Origin: Gammaproteobacteria bacterium
Lineage (GTDB): Bacteria > Pseudomonadota > Gammaproteobacteria > Steroidobacterales > Woeseiaceae
NCBI GenBank assembly: GCA_029863305.1
Contig: JAOTVR010000003.1
Span: 1 to 64,000 of the forward strand
DNA: 64,000 nucleotides
Reading direction: 5' to 3'
Below, piece by piece: positions 27,370 to 40,229 of the stretch. Below the pieces are notes generated by a model. The model saw nothing but the letters and a program-made list of their open reading frames with translations. It was not told the origin of the DNA and did no database searches. Numbering within the stretch: the first letter of the stretch is position 1; the number at the start of each line of letters is the position of its first letter. The translations under genes and the position numbers were made by a program.

Positions 27370-28100
27370 ATGACGACACATTAATTCTCTATTACTACAA
27401 CGACGGCCTGACTCCTCACGAGCGGCGACAGGTCGAATCGGCTATCAAGTCAGACGCGGCGATCGCAGCTCGGTACGAAGCGATCTGTCGACAACTCGGC
27501 AGTATCGGCGAGCAAGAGCTGCCCGCAGTGCCGTCGCAGACATTGCAACGCTGGCACGACAGCATCGATCAGGCTGCGCAGCGAGAGCGGATCAGCCAGC
27601 GCAAGCCGGCCAGGCAAATCACATTCTCTCCCTTTGCCTGGGGAACTGCGGTAGCTGCTGCTCTGGTGATCGGCGTCGGCATTGGTTCATACCTGGCGAC
27701 CGGCGGCAGCACCACATCGACGCCGGCGATCGGCATCACCAGCGTCGACCCTGGCGCTGCCACGGCTGTCCCTGCCGCATTCACACGTGGCGTGACGGTC
27801 TACCTGCGTGACACGCAGAGGGAACTCGCAGCGCTGCCGCTCGCGACAACAGCTGAGCACAGCATGCTGATTTTGCAGATCGTCGAGCAAAACCGGCTTT
27901 TCGAGCGCGCCGCGGAACAGAATAACTCGCAGAGTCTGGCAAGGGTATTGCGCGCTTTTGAACCCATTCTCCTGCGGCTTGCGGCCGACGACATCGCACC
28001 ACAGGACGCAGAGGCGCTGCGCGCGCAGTTGGCGTTCGAACTCAAGGTCATGCTAACCAAACTCTCGCGCGAGACATCGAATGAGACACACACCACTTAG
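27366..28100 (+). CDS. Putative anti-sigma factor with one TM segment
   Basis: Start overlaps sigma stop; N-terminal 'LILYYYNDGLTPHERRQVESAIKSDAAIAARYEAI' ASD-like helical domain, TM 'WGTAVAAALVIGVGIGSYLA'; no HXXXCXXC zinc motif. Confidence 0.75.
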   Translation: MNDDTLILYYYNDGLTPHERRQVESAIKSDAAIAARYEAICRQLGSIGEQELPAVPSQTLQRWHDSIDQAAQRERISQRKPARQITFSPFAWGTAVAAALVIGVGIGSYLATGGSTTSTPAIGITSVDPGAATAVPAAFTRGVTVYLRDTQRELAALPLATTAEHSMLILQIVEQNRLFERAAEQNNSQSLARVLRAFEPILLRLAADDIAPQDAEALRAQLAFELKVMLTKLSRETSNETHTT

Positions 28101-28109
28101 AGCAGGAAC

Positions 28110-29036
28110 ATGAGGATGCGCACACGTACAAAAGCTATTGTTTCTATGTTGGCACTGGTGGCAATGAGCTCCAGCCTTGCCCAGACAGCTGCCTCTGACG
28201 CTGCGGCTGCTGCGGACGAATCGGAGGCGCTGAAAATCGCCGCGTTGGAGGCGCTGGTCGCGGCACCGCCGGAGCGTGCTTTGCCGCTTGCGACCAAGGT
28301 TCTGAACAGCAATAACAGCAATGAGGTCAAATCCCGCGCGCTGTTCGTCCTGAGCCAGATCGACCTGCCCGAGGCGCAGGCGCAATTACTGAACATCGCG
28401 AGAACCGGCGACGCCGGGCTTCGGGCTGAAGCCATACGAATGGTTGGCATCGGCGGCGACGCCGACAGCCTCGGCGGATTAGCGGACTTGTATCGTTCCG
28501 GTGATGAAGATGTTCGCGACGCCGTACTCGAGGCATACCTGATCGCAGGCGACAACGATGCGGTTTTTCAGATCGCTGCCACTGCGACAGACGCAAACGA
28601 ATTCGAAGCTGCCGTCGAAATGCTGGGCGCGATGGGAGCCCAGGACCAACTTCGGGCCTTACGTGAAAGCAGTAATTTCTCCGATATTCTGATCGAGGCC
28701 TTCGCCATTTCGGGTGACTCTGAGACCTTGCGCGAGCTGGCGCTCGACGGCGGCGATCCCGCGCTTCAGGCGCGCGCCATCGAAGCCCTCGGAATCATTG
28801 GCGGCGACGATATCGACGCGACACTGATGGAAATCTATCGGGGCGCGAGCTCACCGGATATTAAGGAGGCGGCGCTCGAAGGCATGTTGATTGCAGGCCA
28901 TGACGAGGGCCTCCTCGAGTTATACAGAGAGAGCAAGGAGATCGGCGAAAAGCGCGAACTGCTTGAAGTCCTTACGATTATGGGTAGCGATCTGGTGTTG
29001 GATGTCATAGACGCGGCGCTGGCGACCGACCAATGA
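28110..29036 (+). CDS. HEAT-repeat exported protein
   Basis: Signal peptide, then successive ~30-aa repeats such as 'NEVKSRALFVLSQI', 'AGLRAEAIRMVGIGG', 'EDVRDAVLEAYLIAG', 'PALQARAIEALGIIGG', 'PDIKEAALEGMLIAG'. Confidence 0.85.
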   Translation: MRMRTRTKAIVSMLALVAMSSSLAQTAASDAAAAADESEALKIAALEALVAAPPERALPLATKVLNSNNSNEVKSRALFVLSQIDLPEAQAQLLNIARTGDAGLRAEAIRMVGIGGDADSLGGLADLYRSGDEDVRDAVLEAYLIAGDNDAVFQIAATATDANEFEAAVEMLGAMGAQDQLRALRESSNFSDILIEAFAISGDSETLRELALDGGDPALQARAIEALGIIGGDDIDATLMEIYRGASSPDIKEAALEGMLIAGHDEGLLELYRESKEIGEKRELLEVLTIMGSDLVLDVIDAALATDQ

Positions 29037-29524
29037 AAGGCGCACTTCAAGTGGTCCTCGTCGCGATAATGGTCGCGACATGCAGCGGCAACGAGTCGCT
29101 GGGCGCCGAATTCTCCGGACCTGCCGGCGATGGCTGGCATACCTGGCAGGTAGCGGCGGCCGACGGTGATGAACTGCGAATCTATGCACTGATCAAAGCC
29201 GGCGAACCGGTCGAGTTTCGAGTCCGGGGCAAGTACGCGTGTTTTGATGGTTTTGACGTGGACGCCGTTGATCTGGGCATCGTCAATGTCGATCAAAGCA
29301 TCGACTGGCTGCAGCGGCACATTGCACCAGGAACGGAGCTTAGCTCGGATGCCATCATGGCGATTTCGTTGCACCGGGGCGCTCGTCCGGTTGCCATTCT
29401 CTCCGATATCGTGAAGACGGGCACGGATCGCGAGTTGCGCGAGGAGGCATTGTTCTGGCTCGCGCAGTCTGACTCAGACGAAGCATTCGCCGTGCTTGAC
29501 CGGCTTCTTTCCGGGGCGCTGTAG
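29033..29524 (+). CDS. Exported protein with C-terminal HEAT-like repeat
   Basis: Signal peptide; 'RELREEALFWLAQSDSDEAFAVLDRLL'; translationally overlaps upstream gene. Confidence 0.7.
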   Translation: MKGALQVVLVAIMVATCSGNESLGAEFSGPAGDGWHTWQVAAADGDELRIYALIKAGEPVEFRVRGKYACFDGFDVDAVDLGIVNVDQSIDWLQRHIAPGTELSSDAIMAISLHRGARPVAILSDIVKTGTDRELREEALFWLAQSDSDEAFAVLDRLLSGAL

Positions 29525-29527
29525 CCG

Positions 29528-30142
29528 CTATCGCCCGTCGCGGCTGCGATACACGCCGAAATAGACGAACGGATGTTTGGCTTTCTGGCCCGGCTTGACT
29601 TCGTCCGGCACCTTGTGGCGAACCGGTTTTATGCTGCGCAAGTAACTGACGATCGCCGCAACATCTTCCTCGGTCATTTTGGTGTAACCCTGCCAGGGCA
29701 TGATGGCGATCTTGCGACCGGAGTGACGACCGACGCCAACGCGAATAGCCCGCTCGATCTGCTGATCGCTCCACAGGCCCAGGCCCGTTTCTTCGTCCGG
29801 CGTCAGATTCGGCGGATAGATGACCCCCGGTGTCTCGTCACCAAGCGGAGTCGTGTAAGCGATGCCGATACTTGATCCGGCCAGGGACTTGTCAAAGTCG
29901 GGGACCCCTTCGAGTGCTCCGTTCGTATGGCAGGCGCCACATCCGAGCAGTTCAACCAGATATTCGCCGCGCTCGACCAGGTACAGGCGCTCGGGCGCGA
30001 AGCTGCCCGGCGTTGCCTTTGGTGCGTCCAGAACCGTCGCCGCATCGATTTCTTCGTAATCCTGCAGCGAATTCTGCTGCGACTCGCTGGCACAGGCGAA
30101 CAGCATGAACGGAATGATCTGCAGCAATCGGTATGATCTCAT
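29528..30142 (-). CDS. c-type cytochrome
   Basis: Lipobox-like 'QIIPFMLFACASES'; haem motif 'CGACH' in 'LVELLGCGACHTNGALEG'; distal Met 'KIAIMPWQGYTKMTEEDVAAIVSYLRSIKPV'. Confidence 0.9.
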   Translation of the reverse strand: MRSYRLLQIIPFMLFACASESQQNSLQDYEEIDAATVLDAPKATPGSFAPERLYLVERGEYLVELLGCGACHTNGALEGVPDFDKSLAGSSIGIAYTTPLGDETPGVIYPPNLTPDEETGLGLWSDQQIERAIRVGVGRHSGRKIAIMPWQGYTKMTEEDVAAIVSYLRSIKPVRHKVPDEVKPGQKAKHPFVYFGVYRSRDGR

Positions 30143-30211
30143 TGTCTGAGCCTCCGTACCCGGCCCTGCGGGCATTTTCCGCCCCTTACGGTGGCCGAAA
30201 AAATATCGGAA

Positions 30212-30226
30212 AACACATACTGTGTT
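30212..30226. promoter_or_regulatory. Palindrome in divergent intergenic region
   Basis: AACACA-TAC-TGTGTT between the cytochrome start (30142, -) and GTG 30256 (+). Confidence 0.35.
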
Positions 30227-30255
30227 CTGGATTTGTTGCCGTCTGCGGCTAGAAT

Positions 30256-31917
30256 GTGACCGTGCCAGAGATTCACGACCTCAGCAAGACCAGCAGACCC
30301 GGTGTGCCGATCCACCCTGGCGCAAGACTTGTCGCGCTTGTTCTCGGCCTCGCCGCGCCGCTGGTCACGTGGGCGATTTGCGCCTGTGGCTTTGATGACG
30401 GTCAGTTCACCCTGACGACGATCAACGTCGACGGCAACATGGGCGACTGGGCAGCCGTTCACGCCGATCCGGAAAACAACGTATGCGACGGCCCATCCGG
30501 TGGTCTGATCGATCGGGACGCACCGGTGCAATCGACGGGGCGCGACCTGACGCATTTCGCGTTTACCTGGGACGCCAGCAACATCTACCTGTTTACCGAA
30601 CGGGCCGGCTCGACATCGAATACGCAGTCGTTCGCGTACTACGCCGACATCGATAACGACGGCTTGATGGAAACGAATGAACCGGTCATCGGCGTCACCT
30701 GGCAAGGCAGTAATCGGCGCATCAACGTTTATGTATTCACCTACGTGTCACTCGCACCTGCCGGCGATCCGATGGTCGACGGCGGCGGCTACGGTGATGG
30801 ACATACGCTGCCAGGCTCGTTCGCGAATGTTCCAGCCAGCGGCAGCCCGAATCGAAGCGGTACATGGGGTTCGCCGACCGGGCTGCAAATGGAGTTCCGG
30901 GTCACCTGGGCCGAACTCGGAATCACGCCCGGCACACCCTTTACGTTTCATGTCGGGAGTTCAAACGCATCACTGGGCGCGAGCAGCTTCGCTGCCCAGG
31001 TCGACGATAATCTGAGTGGCTGCGGCGGCAGGCTCGGCTCAACCGTGGTGCCGGGCGTCGATTTTACACCCGATCGTTCGCTTTCCGGATCCGCTGACCA
31101 GACAGTGGTCGCTGTGCACACGATTCGCAATACCGGCAATGCCTCTGACAATTACGATCTTGCGTCTCTCATTAGCGGGGACTTCACGCCTGCGATCAGT
31201 TATTACGACGATACCGATGCAAGCGGCACGCTCACCGTCGGCGACACGCTGTTGTCCGACACGAATGGCGACGGTAATCCGAATACTGGCGATATGTCGC
31301 CGTCCTCAACTGCGACGATACTGATTGCTTACGACATTCCAGCCGGCGCCGCAGCGGGCGAAAATGTATCCATCGTCACGACGGCCGCGTCGGGATTGGA
31401 GCCGCTTGTCACGCACGCCGTCACAGACACGATCACTATCGTATTGCGGCCAATCCTGGAGATCAGCAAAGTCGTTTCCACTGTCGAAGACCCGGTTAAT
31501 GTCACGACGAACCCGAAAGCAATTCCCGGCAGCGAGGTTCTGTACACCGTGACTGTCGAAAACCAGGGCTCCGGTACGGTCGATGCCGACTCTCTTGAAA
31601 TTACCGATGCGGTGCCGAATAACGCTTGCCTGATCGTCACCGACATCACCACAGCGGGCTCCGGTCCCGTGATGTTCGAGGACGGCACGCCGGGCAGCGG
31701 CCTGACTTATACCTATATGGGCCTCCTGAGCCCTGTTGACGACCTGGAGTTTTCAAGCAATGGCGGTCTCAACTACAACTATTTGCCGACCGCAGGTCCG
31801 TCCGGTTGTGATCCACTGATCACGCACATTCGTATCAATCCCGGCGGGGCATTTGCTGCCGACACAGGCTCCGGATCACCGCAGGCCGTGTTTTCGTTTC
31901 GGGTTCTCGTCAATTAG
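30256..31917 (+). CDS. Secreted/cell-surface protein with DUF11-like repeat domains
   Basis: 'VHTIRNTGNASDNYDLAS' and 'SEVLYTVTVENQGSGTVDADSLEITDAVPNNACLIV' are DUF11-like; N-terminal 'NVDGNMGDWAAVHADPENN' domain; GTG start. Confidence 0.75.
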   Translation: MTVPEIHDLSKTSRPGVPIHPGARLVALVLGLAAPLVTWAICACGFDDGQFTLTTINVDGNMGDWAAVHADPENNVCDGPSGGLIDRDAPVQSTGRDLTHFAFTWDASNIYLFTERAGSTSNTQSFAYYADIDNDGLMETNEPVIGVTWQGSNRRINVYVFTYVSLAPAGDPMVDGGGYGDGHTLPGSFANVPASGSPNRSGTWGSPTGLQMEFRVTWAELGITPGTPFTFHVGSSNASLGASSFAAQVDDNLSGCGGRLGSTVVPGVDFTPDRSLSGSADQTVVAVHTIRNTGNASDNYDLASLISGDFTPAISYYDDTDASGTLTVGDTLLSDTNGDGNPNTGDMSPSSTATILIAYDIPAGAAAGENVSIVTTAASGLEPLVTHAVTDTITIVLRPILEISKVVSTVEDPVNVTTNPKAIPGSEVLYTVTVENQGSGTVDADSLEITDAVPNNACLIVTDITTAGSGPVMFEDGTPGSGLTYTYMGLLSPVDDLEFSSNGGLNYNYLPTAGPSGCDPLITHIRINPGGAFAADTGSGSPQAVFSFRVLVN

Positions 31918-31926
31918 TCAGGTGAG

Positions 31927-33180
31927 ATGATCAACCAAGCGGCGCTCCGCCTGACAATCCTTGGCGCACTGCTTCCCTCCCTGGCTGCTTGTGTCTTTTC
32001 GGTACTCGACGAAGAACTCGAAAGACTCGACGACATTTCGCATCTCTTTACCGGCACTGTATCAACCGAAGTGCTTGAGTTTCATGCCACTGTGGTCGTG
32101 GCTCTCGAAGATCGGCAAGCCGAGAAAATCACCAGCTTTCGCATGATGTCCGGTCCGGGCGTATTCGAAATAAGAACAGCAAAGTTGCCGAACTATTTTT
32201 TTGCGTTCGGCGACTTGAACAAGGACTTGCGCTTTCAGCCCGACGAACCTTACGCCTGGGCCGCAGCGGGCGAGGCAGTGATGCCGACAAATCGCGCCAC
32301 ATATAACGTCGATATCGTAATCGGTGCTGCTAATCAGCCCGACTTTCCCGAACGCCTGGTCGATCTGCCGCTCGAAAATCATCTGAATAATTATGCACGC
32401 ACACATATCGGCACCGTCTCATCGCTGAACGACCATCTTTTCTCAAACATGCAGGGCAGGAAGGGCCTCTGGCAACCGTTCGCCTTTATGGAAGACGGCG
32501 GCACCGGCCTGCATTTTTTGCAGCCATACGATGACGACAAGACTCCGGTGCTTTTTGTGCACGGTATCAACGGCTCACCGCAGAACTTTGCAGCTTTGAT
32601 CGAGCGGTTGGATAAATCCCGGTTTCAGCCCTGGGTGTTGAGCTATCCGTCAGGACTGCGTCTGTCCTGGCTTGCTCGCGGCATGTTTCAGTTTGTCGAA
32701 GTTCTGCACCGTCAATACCGCTTTGATGAGCTGCATGTGGTAGCACACAGCATGGGTGGACTTGTGTCGCGGGGTAGCTTGAACCTGTGTACCCAGAACG
32801 ACACCTGCAAATACCTGCGCTCGTTCACGACACTGTCGACCCCGTGGAGCGGTGTCGACTCCGCGGAGAATGGCGTGAAATGGGCCCCAACCGTGATACC
32901 CGTATGGCATGACCTCGTCCCCGACAGCGAGTATGTATCGACCCTGTTCGCCACGCCGTTACCGAAGGGCGTGCCACACCACCTCGTGTTCGGCTATCAA
33001 CAGGATGGCATTCTCGCCAGGGAAAGCAGCGACGGCGTCATCAAGCTGAGCAGCCAGCTTCGCCACGAAGCACAGGAGCAGGCGACAACGATTCGCGGCT
33101 ATGACGAAGGCCACACAGGCATCCTGCGCAGCGACGCCGCGATCAGCAACATCAACTCGATTCTACTGGAGTCCAGATAA
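31927..33180 (+). CDS. Lipase-like alpha/beta hydrolase, putative lipoprotein
   Basis: 'PVLFVHGINGSPQNFAALIERLD', 'LHVVAHSMGGLVSRGSL'; N-terminal 'LGALLPSLAACVFS' lipobox. Confidence 0.88.
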   Translation: MINQAALRLTILGALLPSLAACVFSVLDEELERLDDISHLFTGTVSTEVLEFHATVVVALEDRQAEKITSFRMMSGPGVFEIRTAKLPNYFFAFGDLNKDLRFQPDEPYAWAAAGEAVMPTNRATYNVDIVIGAANQPDFPERLVDLPLENHLNNYARTHIGTVSSLNDHLFSNMQGRKGLWQPFAFMEDGGTGLHFLQPYDDDKTPVLFVHGINGSPQNFAALIERLDKSRFQPWVLSYPSGLRLSWLARGMFQFVEVLHRQYRFDELHVVAHSMGGLVSRGSLNLCTQNDTCKYLRSFTTLSTPWSGVDSAENGVKWAPTVIPVWHDLVPDSEYVSTLFATPLPKGVPHHLVFGYQQDGILARESSDGVIKLSSQLRHEAQEQATTIRGYDEGHTGILRSDAAISNINSILLESR

Positions 33181-33197
33181 GTGCCGCGACAGTATCG

Positions 33198-35579
<2,382 letters not shown>

Positions 35580-35594
35580 TTACGGGGGAGGGGG

Positions 35595-38500
35595 ATGCTT
35601 ATGTCTGAGCAATTCCAACCGATCACAGCGGACCAACTGATTGCCTGGGTGTTCTCTGAACTGGAGAACCGCGCTTCGGTGTTCGGTATTCCTCGCCAGC
35701 ACTTCTTCACCCCGAGCGCCGACTCGCCCTGCCGCACGTCGGCCTTCGGCCATGCGCTGGAAACGCCCTTCGGCCCTGCCGCAGGCCCGCATTCGCAAAT
35801 GGCACAGAATATCGTCGCCGCCTGGTTGTGCGGTGCGCGCTACATCGAGCTGAAGACCGTGCAGACGCTCGATGTACTGGATGTGCCGAAACCCTGCATC
35901 GATATGCAGGACGAGGGTTACAACGTCGAGTGGTCGCAGGAGCTGAAGGTGCACCAGTCTTTCGAGGAATACCTGCGTGCCTGGGTACTCATCCATGCCT
36001 TGCACCACAAGCTGGGCTTCCCGGGCGAGTCGCCCGGCATCGTGTTCAATCTCAGCATTGGCTACGACCTCGACGGCATCCGGCAACCGAATATGCAGTG
36101 GTTTCTGGACCAGATGCACGACAGCTCGGCGCACAAGTCCGTGCTGATCGACCGGATCGCCCGCTTCTATCCAGAGGTTCGTGGCCTCGACATTCCGGAC
36201 TGCCTGTCTGACAACGTTACCTTGTCAACGATGCACGGCTGTCCTCCTGATGAGATCGGGAGCATCAGCACTTATCTGTTGCGTGAGCGCCGGTTACACA
36301 CGCTCGTCAAATGCAATCCGACTTTACTGGGCCCCGACCTCGTAAGAACGATTCTGAATACCGACCTGAGGTTTTCTGACGTCAGGGTTCCCGATGAGGC
36401 ATTTGACCACGACCTGAAGTATGCAGATGCCGTGCCGATGCTGACCAATCTGAAGAATGTTGCACGGCAATGCGGACTCGAATTTGGCGTGAAACTCAGC
36501 AACACACTCGAGGTCGAGAATTCCGGCGACGTGTTCGACGCGGAACAAAAAATGATGTACCTGTCCGGGCGCCCGTTGCATGTAATCACGGTCAATCTCG
36601 CCGATAAGCTGGCCGATGAATTTGACGGCGAACTGGCAATGTCGTTTTCGGCGGGCGCCAATTGCTTCAATGCAGCGGCTTTGCTCAGCGCCGGCATGCA
36701 GACTATTACAGTCTGTTCCGACCTGTTGAAGACAGGTGGTTACCTGCGTTTGCTGCAATATGTCGACAACGTCGAGGATGCGCTCCACAAGGCAAATACG
36801 CACAGCATCGAGGATTACATTCTCAAGATGGCGGGACCTGACGCCGGGCCCGCGGACGTGAGGTCCGCAGCGAGGCTCAACCTGCGTCGTTATGCGCAAC
36901 AAACGCGCAACCATCGCGACTACATCAAAGACACATTCGACACGTCGCATACCAAGACGGCGCGCAGCTTGCGCTTATTCGACTGTATCAAAGCGCCCTG
37001 CATAGACGAATGTCCGCTGGACCAGGCCGTGCCGCAGTACATGGACGCGGTGCGCGATGGCGATTTCGAGCGGGCGTCGCAGGTGGTGCGTGCCGACAAT
37101 CCTGTTCCCTCGATACTCGGCCGGGTCTGCGACCATCTGTGTGAACAAACCTGCATCCGCAGCCACCTCGATGAGCCACTGGCGATTCGCGACGTCAAGC
37201 GCTTCGTCACGGATCGTGTTCCGCACGCTGATGTCGCCCGGCACAAGGCAACGATGCCCGGCAAAGTCGCGATCATTGGTGCCGGCCCCGGTGGTATGGC
37301 GGCGGCCAGCGAACTGGCAGCCGCGGGTTGCACCGTGGAATTGTTTGAGCAGCATGCTTACGGCGGCGGCATGGTTGGCGGCGCCGTCCCTGAATACCGC
37401 CTGCCGCAGTCCGTTTTCGATCGTGACTTTGGCGTATTGCACGACCTCGGCGTGAAGATCCACTACAACACGCGGGCCGGGCGCGATTTCGGCCTGTCAC
37501 AGCTACGCCGCGACGGCTTCGAGCACATCGTCATCATGGTTGGTGCGCAACTCAGCAAAACGCTGAACCTCGAGGGCGAGGATTGCGACGGCGTGATTGA
37601 CGCATTAACGTTTTTGCGCAGAGCGCGCGAAGGACATGCCGTCGAATTCGGTGAGCACGTCGGTATTATTGGCGCCGGCGATACCGCTATGGATTGCGCA
37701 CGAGTTGCACGACGATGGTCCGACGGCAAGATCAGCCTGATCTACCGGCGTACGATCGATCAGATGCCGGCCGACCGCGAGGAGATTGCGCACCTGCTCG
37801 AGGAAGGCATCGAAGTGCTCGAGCTGTGCAAGCCGCAACGATTGCGGATTGCGGACGGGAAACTCAAAGCGCTGATTGGCCGGCGCATGGCCTATACAGG
37901 CGATCGCGATGCGTCGGGCCGCAAGATTCCGCACGAAGTTGTTGACAGTGACTTCGAGTTGCCGCTCGACACGCTGATTCTTGCGATCAGCCAACACGCA
38001 ATTCTGGACTTCTTCGATGGCGAGGCGATAGACGTCAATGACCGTGGCTATATCGCTGTCGACCCGCAGACGTTCGAGACGTCGGTGCCGGGCGTGTATG
38101 CCGGCGGCGATGTTGCCAACGATGGCCCCGCCTCGATCGTGAAAGCCGCGGCGGCTGGAAAGGCCATCGCCAACAGCATACTTGGGCGTGATGTATCAGC
38201 ACGCGGCGCTGCGAAGGTTGCTGCATTCGATCCGACATCCTTGCTACGACGTCGCAGCCGGCGGGAGTGGCGAACACCGGCTGCACACATACCAGTCGAA
38301 CAGCGGCACGGCTTCGACGAAGTAGTGCTCACCTATGACGAGCAGCAGGCGCGTGCAGAGGCGTCGCGCTGCCTGGACTGCGACCGTTATTGCAGCCTCT
38401 GCGTCAGCGTGTGCCCGAATCTGGCACTGCTGACCTACGCGGCGGATCCGCTCGATGCAGCGGCACACCAGGCCTTCCAGGTGGCGGTGCTCGCCGACCT

Positions 38501-38831
38501 GTGCAATGAATGCGGAAACTGCACGACCTTCTGCCCGACCGCCGGCGCCCCCTACCGCGACAAGCCGCGGCTGTATCTGGACCGCGTCGAATTCGAAGCC
38601 GAGACGGACAATGCATTCATGCTGCTACGGCAGGGTGACAAGTGGGGAATGGACGCGCGCTGGCACGGCGAAACGCATCATGTCGATCTCGACGAGCAGC
38701 AAGACGCAACCGAGCCCTACGCGTCGATGCGCCTCCTGCTGCGTGGGCTGCGCCGCTCCATGCCACACCTGCCAGCGACGCGCCCCGGCAAATCGGCTAC
38801 GGCGAGGACGGTAACACCCCCAGCCATATAG
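35595..38831 (+). CDS. ygfK: YgfK-like putative selenate reductase / purine-cluster flavoprotein with Fe-S motifs
   Basis: 1078 aa; DHOD-like N-terminus, 'CIDECPLDQAVPQYMDAV', 'KVAIIGAGPGGMAAASELAAAG', C-terminal ferredoxin motifs 'CSLCVSVCPN' and 'CNECGNCTTFCPTAGAPY'. Alternative ATG at 35601. Confidence 0.9.
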   Translation: MLMSEQFQPITADQLIAWVFSELENRASVFGIPRQHFFTPSADSPCRTSAFGHALETPFGPAAGPHSQMAQNIVAAWLCGARYIELKTVQTLDVLDVPKPCIDMQDEGYNVEWSQELKVHQSFEEYLRAWVLIHALHHKLGFPGESPGIVFNLSIGYDLDGIRQPNMQWFLDQMHDSSAHKSVLIDRIARFYPEVRGLDIPDCLSDNVTLSTMHGCPPDEIGSISTYLLRERRLHTLVKCNPTLLGPDLVRTILNTDLRFSDVRVPDEAFDHDLKYADAVPMLTNLKNVARQCGLEFGVKLSNTLEVENSGDVFDAEQKMMYLSGRPLHVITVNLADKLADEFDGELAMSFSAGANCFNAAALLSAGMQTITVCSDLLKTGGYLRLLQYVDNVEDALHKANTHSIEDYILKMAGPDAGPADVRSAARLNLRRYAQQTRNHRDYIKDTFDTSHTKTARSLRLFDCIKAPCIDECPLDQAVPQYMDAVRDGDFERASQVVRADNPVPSILGRVCDHLCEQTCIRSHLDEPLAIRDVKRFVTDRVPHADVARHKATMPGKVAIIGAGPGGMAAASELAAAGCTVELFEQHAYGGGMVGGAVPEYRLPQSVFDRDFGVLHDLGVKIHYNTRAGRDFGLSQLRRDGFEHIVIMVGAQLSKTLNLEGEDCDGVIDALTFLRRAREGHAVEFGEHVGIIGAGDTAMDCARVARRWSDGKISLIYRRTIDQMPADREEIAHLLEEGIEVLELCKPQRLRIADGKLKALIGRRMAYTGDRDASGRKIPHEVVDSDFELPLDTLILAISQHAILDFFDGEAIDVNDRGYIAVDPQTFETSVPGVYAGGDVANDGPASIVKAAAAGKAIANSILGRDVSARGAAKVAAFDPTSLLRRRSRREWRTPAAHIPVEQRHGFDEVVLTYDEQQARAEASRCLDCDRYCSLCVSVCPNLALLTYAADPLDAAAHQAFQVAVLADLCNECGNCTTFCPTAGAPYRDKPRLYLDRVEFEAETDNAFMLLRQGDKWGMDARWHGETHHVDLDEQQDATEPYASMRLLLRGLRRSMPHLPATRPGKSATARTVTPPAI

Positions 38832-38894
38832 GGATTAGCCACGACCGACCCGCGCCTTCTGGGGAGTTATTCTCAATAAAAAGAGGCTATTACG

Positions 38895-40217
38895 ATGAGT
38901 TCCCTGCTAATCACCAACGGGCGCCTGGTGACCCTCGACGAAGACAATCGCTTTGTCGAGGGCGGTAGCGTCTATATTGAAGACAGGACGATCGTCGACG
39001 TCGGTGACTTCGCAGCCGCAGCGTACTCGCCTGACCGCACCATAGACGCAGACGGCCGGCTGGTGATGCCAGGCCTGATCAACGCACACCACCACCTGTA
39101 CTCGACCTTCGCGCGCGGTTTCAGACCGCCAGGACCACCGGCTCGAAACTTCGCGGACAACCTCAGGAATCTGTGGTGGAAACTCGACTCGGCGCTCGAG
39201 TCCGAGGACGTCTACTACTCGGCCTTGCTTGCGGTGATGGATGCGGCTCGCGCCGGCTGCACAACGATTATCGATCATCATGCTTCACCAGGCTGCTGCG
39301 ACGGCAGCCTGGACCAGGTGGAACAGGCATTTCGCGACGTGGGTGTCAGCGGCTGTCTTTGCTACGAAGTCTCGGACCGCAACATTGCAGGCGAAGGGAT
39401 CGAGGAAAACGAACGTTTCATTCGCAAATGTCAGGAAGCCGACGATACTCAGATCAGCGCAATGTTCGGTCTGCATGCCCTGATGACATTGGGCACGAAA
39501 ACTCTCGAGCGCTGTGCCGAAATCGGCCAGGCGCCCGACATCGGTTTTCATGTGCATGCCGCTGAAGACGCGATCGATGTGCAGATGACGTCCGAGCGAT
39601 ACGGTAAGGGACTCATGGATCGCTTCCTCGAGTTCGGCATCCCCGGTCCGAAAACGATCTTCGTGCACGGCACTCACCTCGAGCCGCAGGAAATGGATTT
39701 GCTGCACTCGACCGACTCGATGCTCGTCAGTAATCCCGAATCCAACATGAACAACGGTCTGCGCGTCTCTCCCGTACTCGATATGCTGCGTCACGGGGTC
39801 ACCGTAGGTATCGGCACGGACGGCATGTCGTCACACCTGATTTCGCAGGCTCGTGCCATGTATTTGCATCAGCGCACCGATCACCGCGACCCGACGCTGG
39901 CGTTCGCCGAGGCCTGTGAAATCCTGTTGCAGAACAATCGTGCCATCTGCAATCGCCTGTTCGACGAACCCCGTGGCGCACTCATACCGGGACAACTCGC
40001 CGACATCGTGATTCACGACTACGTTCCGTTTACGCCGCTGAATGCGGATACGTTTTACGGCCATCTGTTGTTTGGTTTGAGCTTCAGCCGGGTACGCACG
40101 ACGATCGCAAGGGGGCGGGTAATCGTCGACGACGGTTATTTACCACAGCTGGACGAAGCGGCAATACGTGCAAATTGCAGCGAACGCGCCGCGGCGATCT
40201 GGGCAAGAATTCATTAA
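38895..40217 (+). CDS. ssnA: SsnA-family amidohydrolase
   Basis: 'LVMPGLINAHHHLYSTFARGF', 'IDHHASPG', 'IGTDGMSSHL'; directly downstream of ygfK as in E. coli. Confidence 0.9.
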   Translation: MSSLLITNGRLVTLDEDNRFVEGGSVYIEDRTIVDVGDFAAAAYSPDRTIDADGRLVMPGLINAHHHLYSTFARGFRPPGPPARNFADNLRNLWWKLDSALESEDVYYSALLAVMDAARAGCTTIIDHHASPGCCDGSLDQVEQAFRDVGVSGCLCYEVSDRNIAGEGIEENERFIRKCQEADDTQISAMFGLHALMTLGTKTLERCAEIGQAPDIGFHVHAAEDAIDVQMTSERYGKGLMDRFLEFGIPGPKTIFVHGTHLEPQEMDLLHSTDSMLVSNPESNMNNGLRVSPVLDMLRHGVTVGIGTDGMSSHLISQARAMYLHQRTDHRDPTLAFAEACEILLQNNRAICNRLFDEPRGALIPGQLADIVIHDYVPFTPLNADTFYGHLLFGLSFSRVRTTIARGRVIVDDGYLPQLDEAAIRANCSERAAAIWARIH

Positions 40218-40229
40218 TCAGGTATATCA

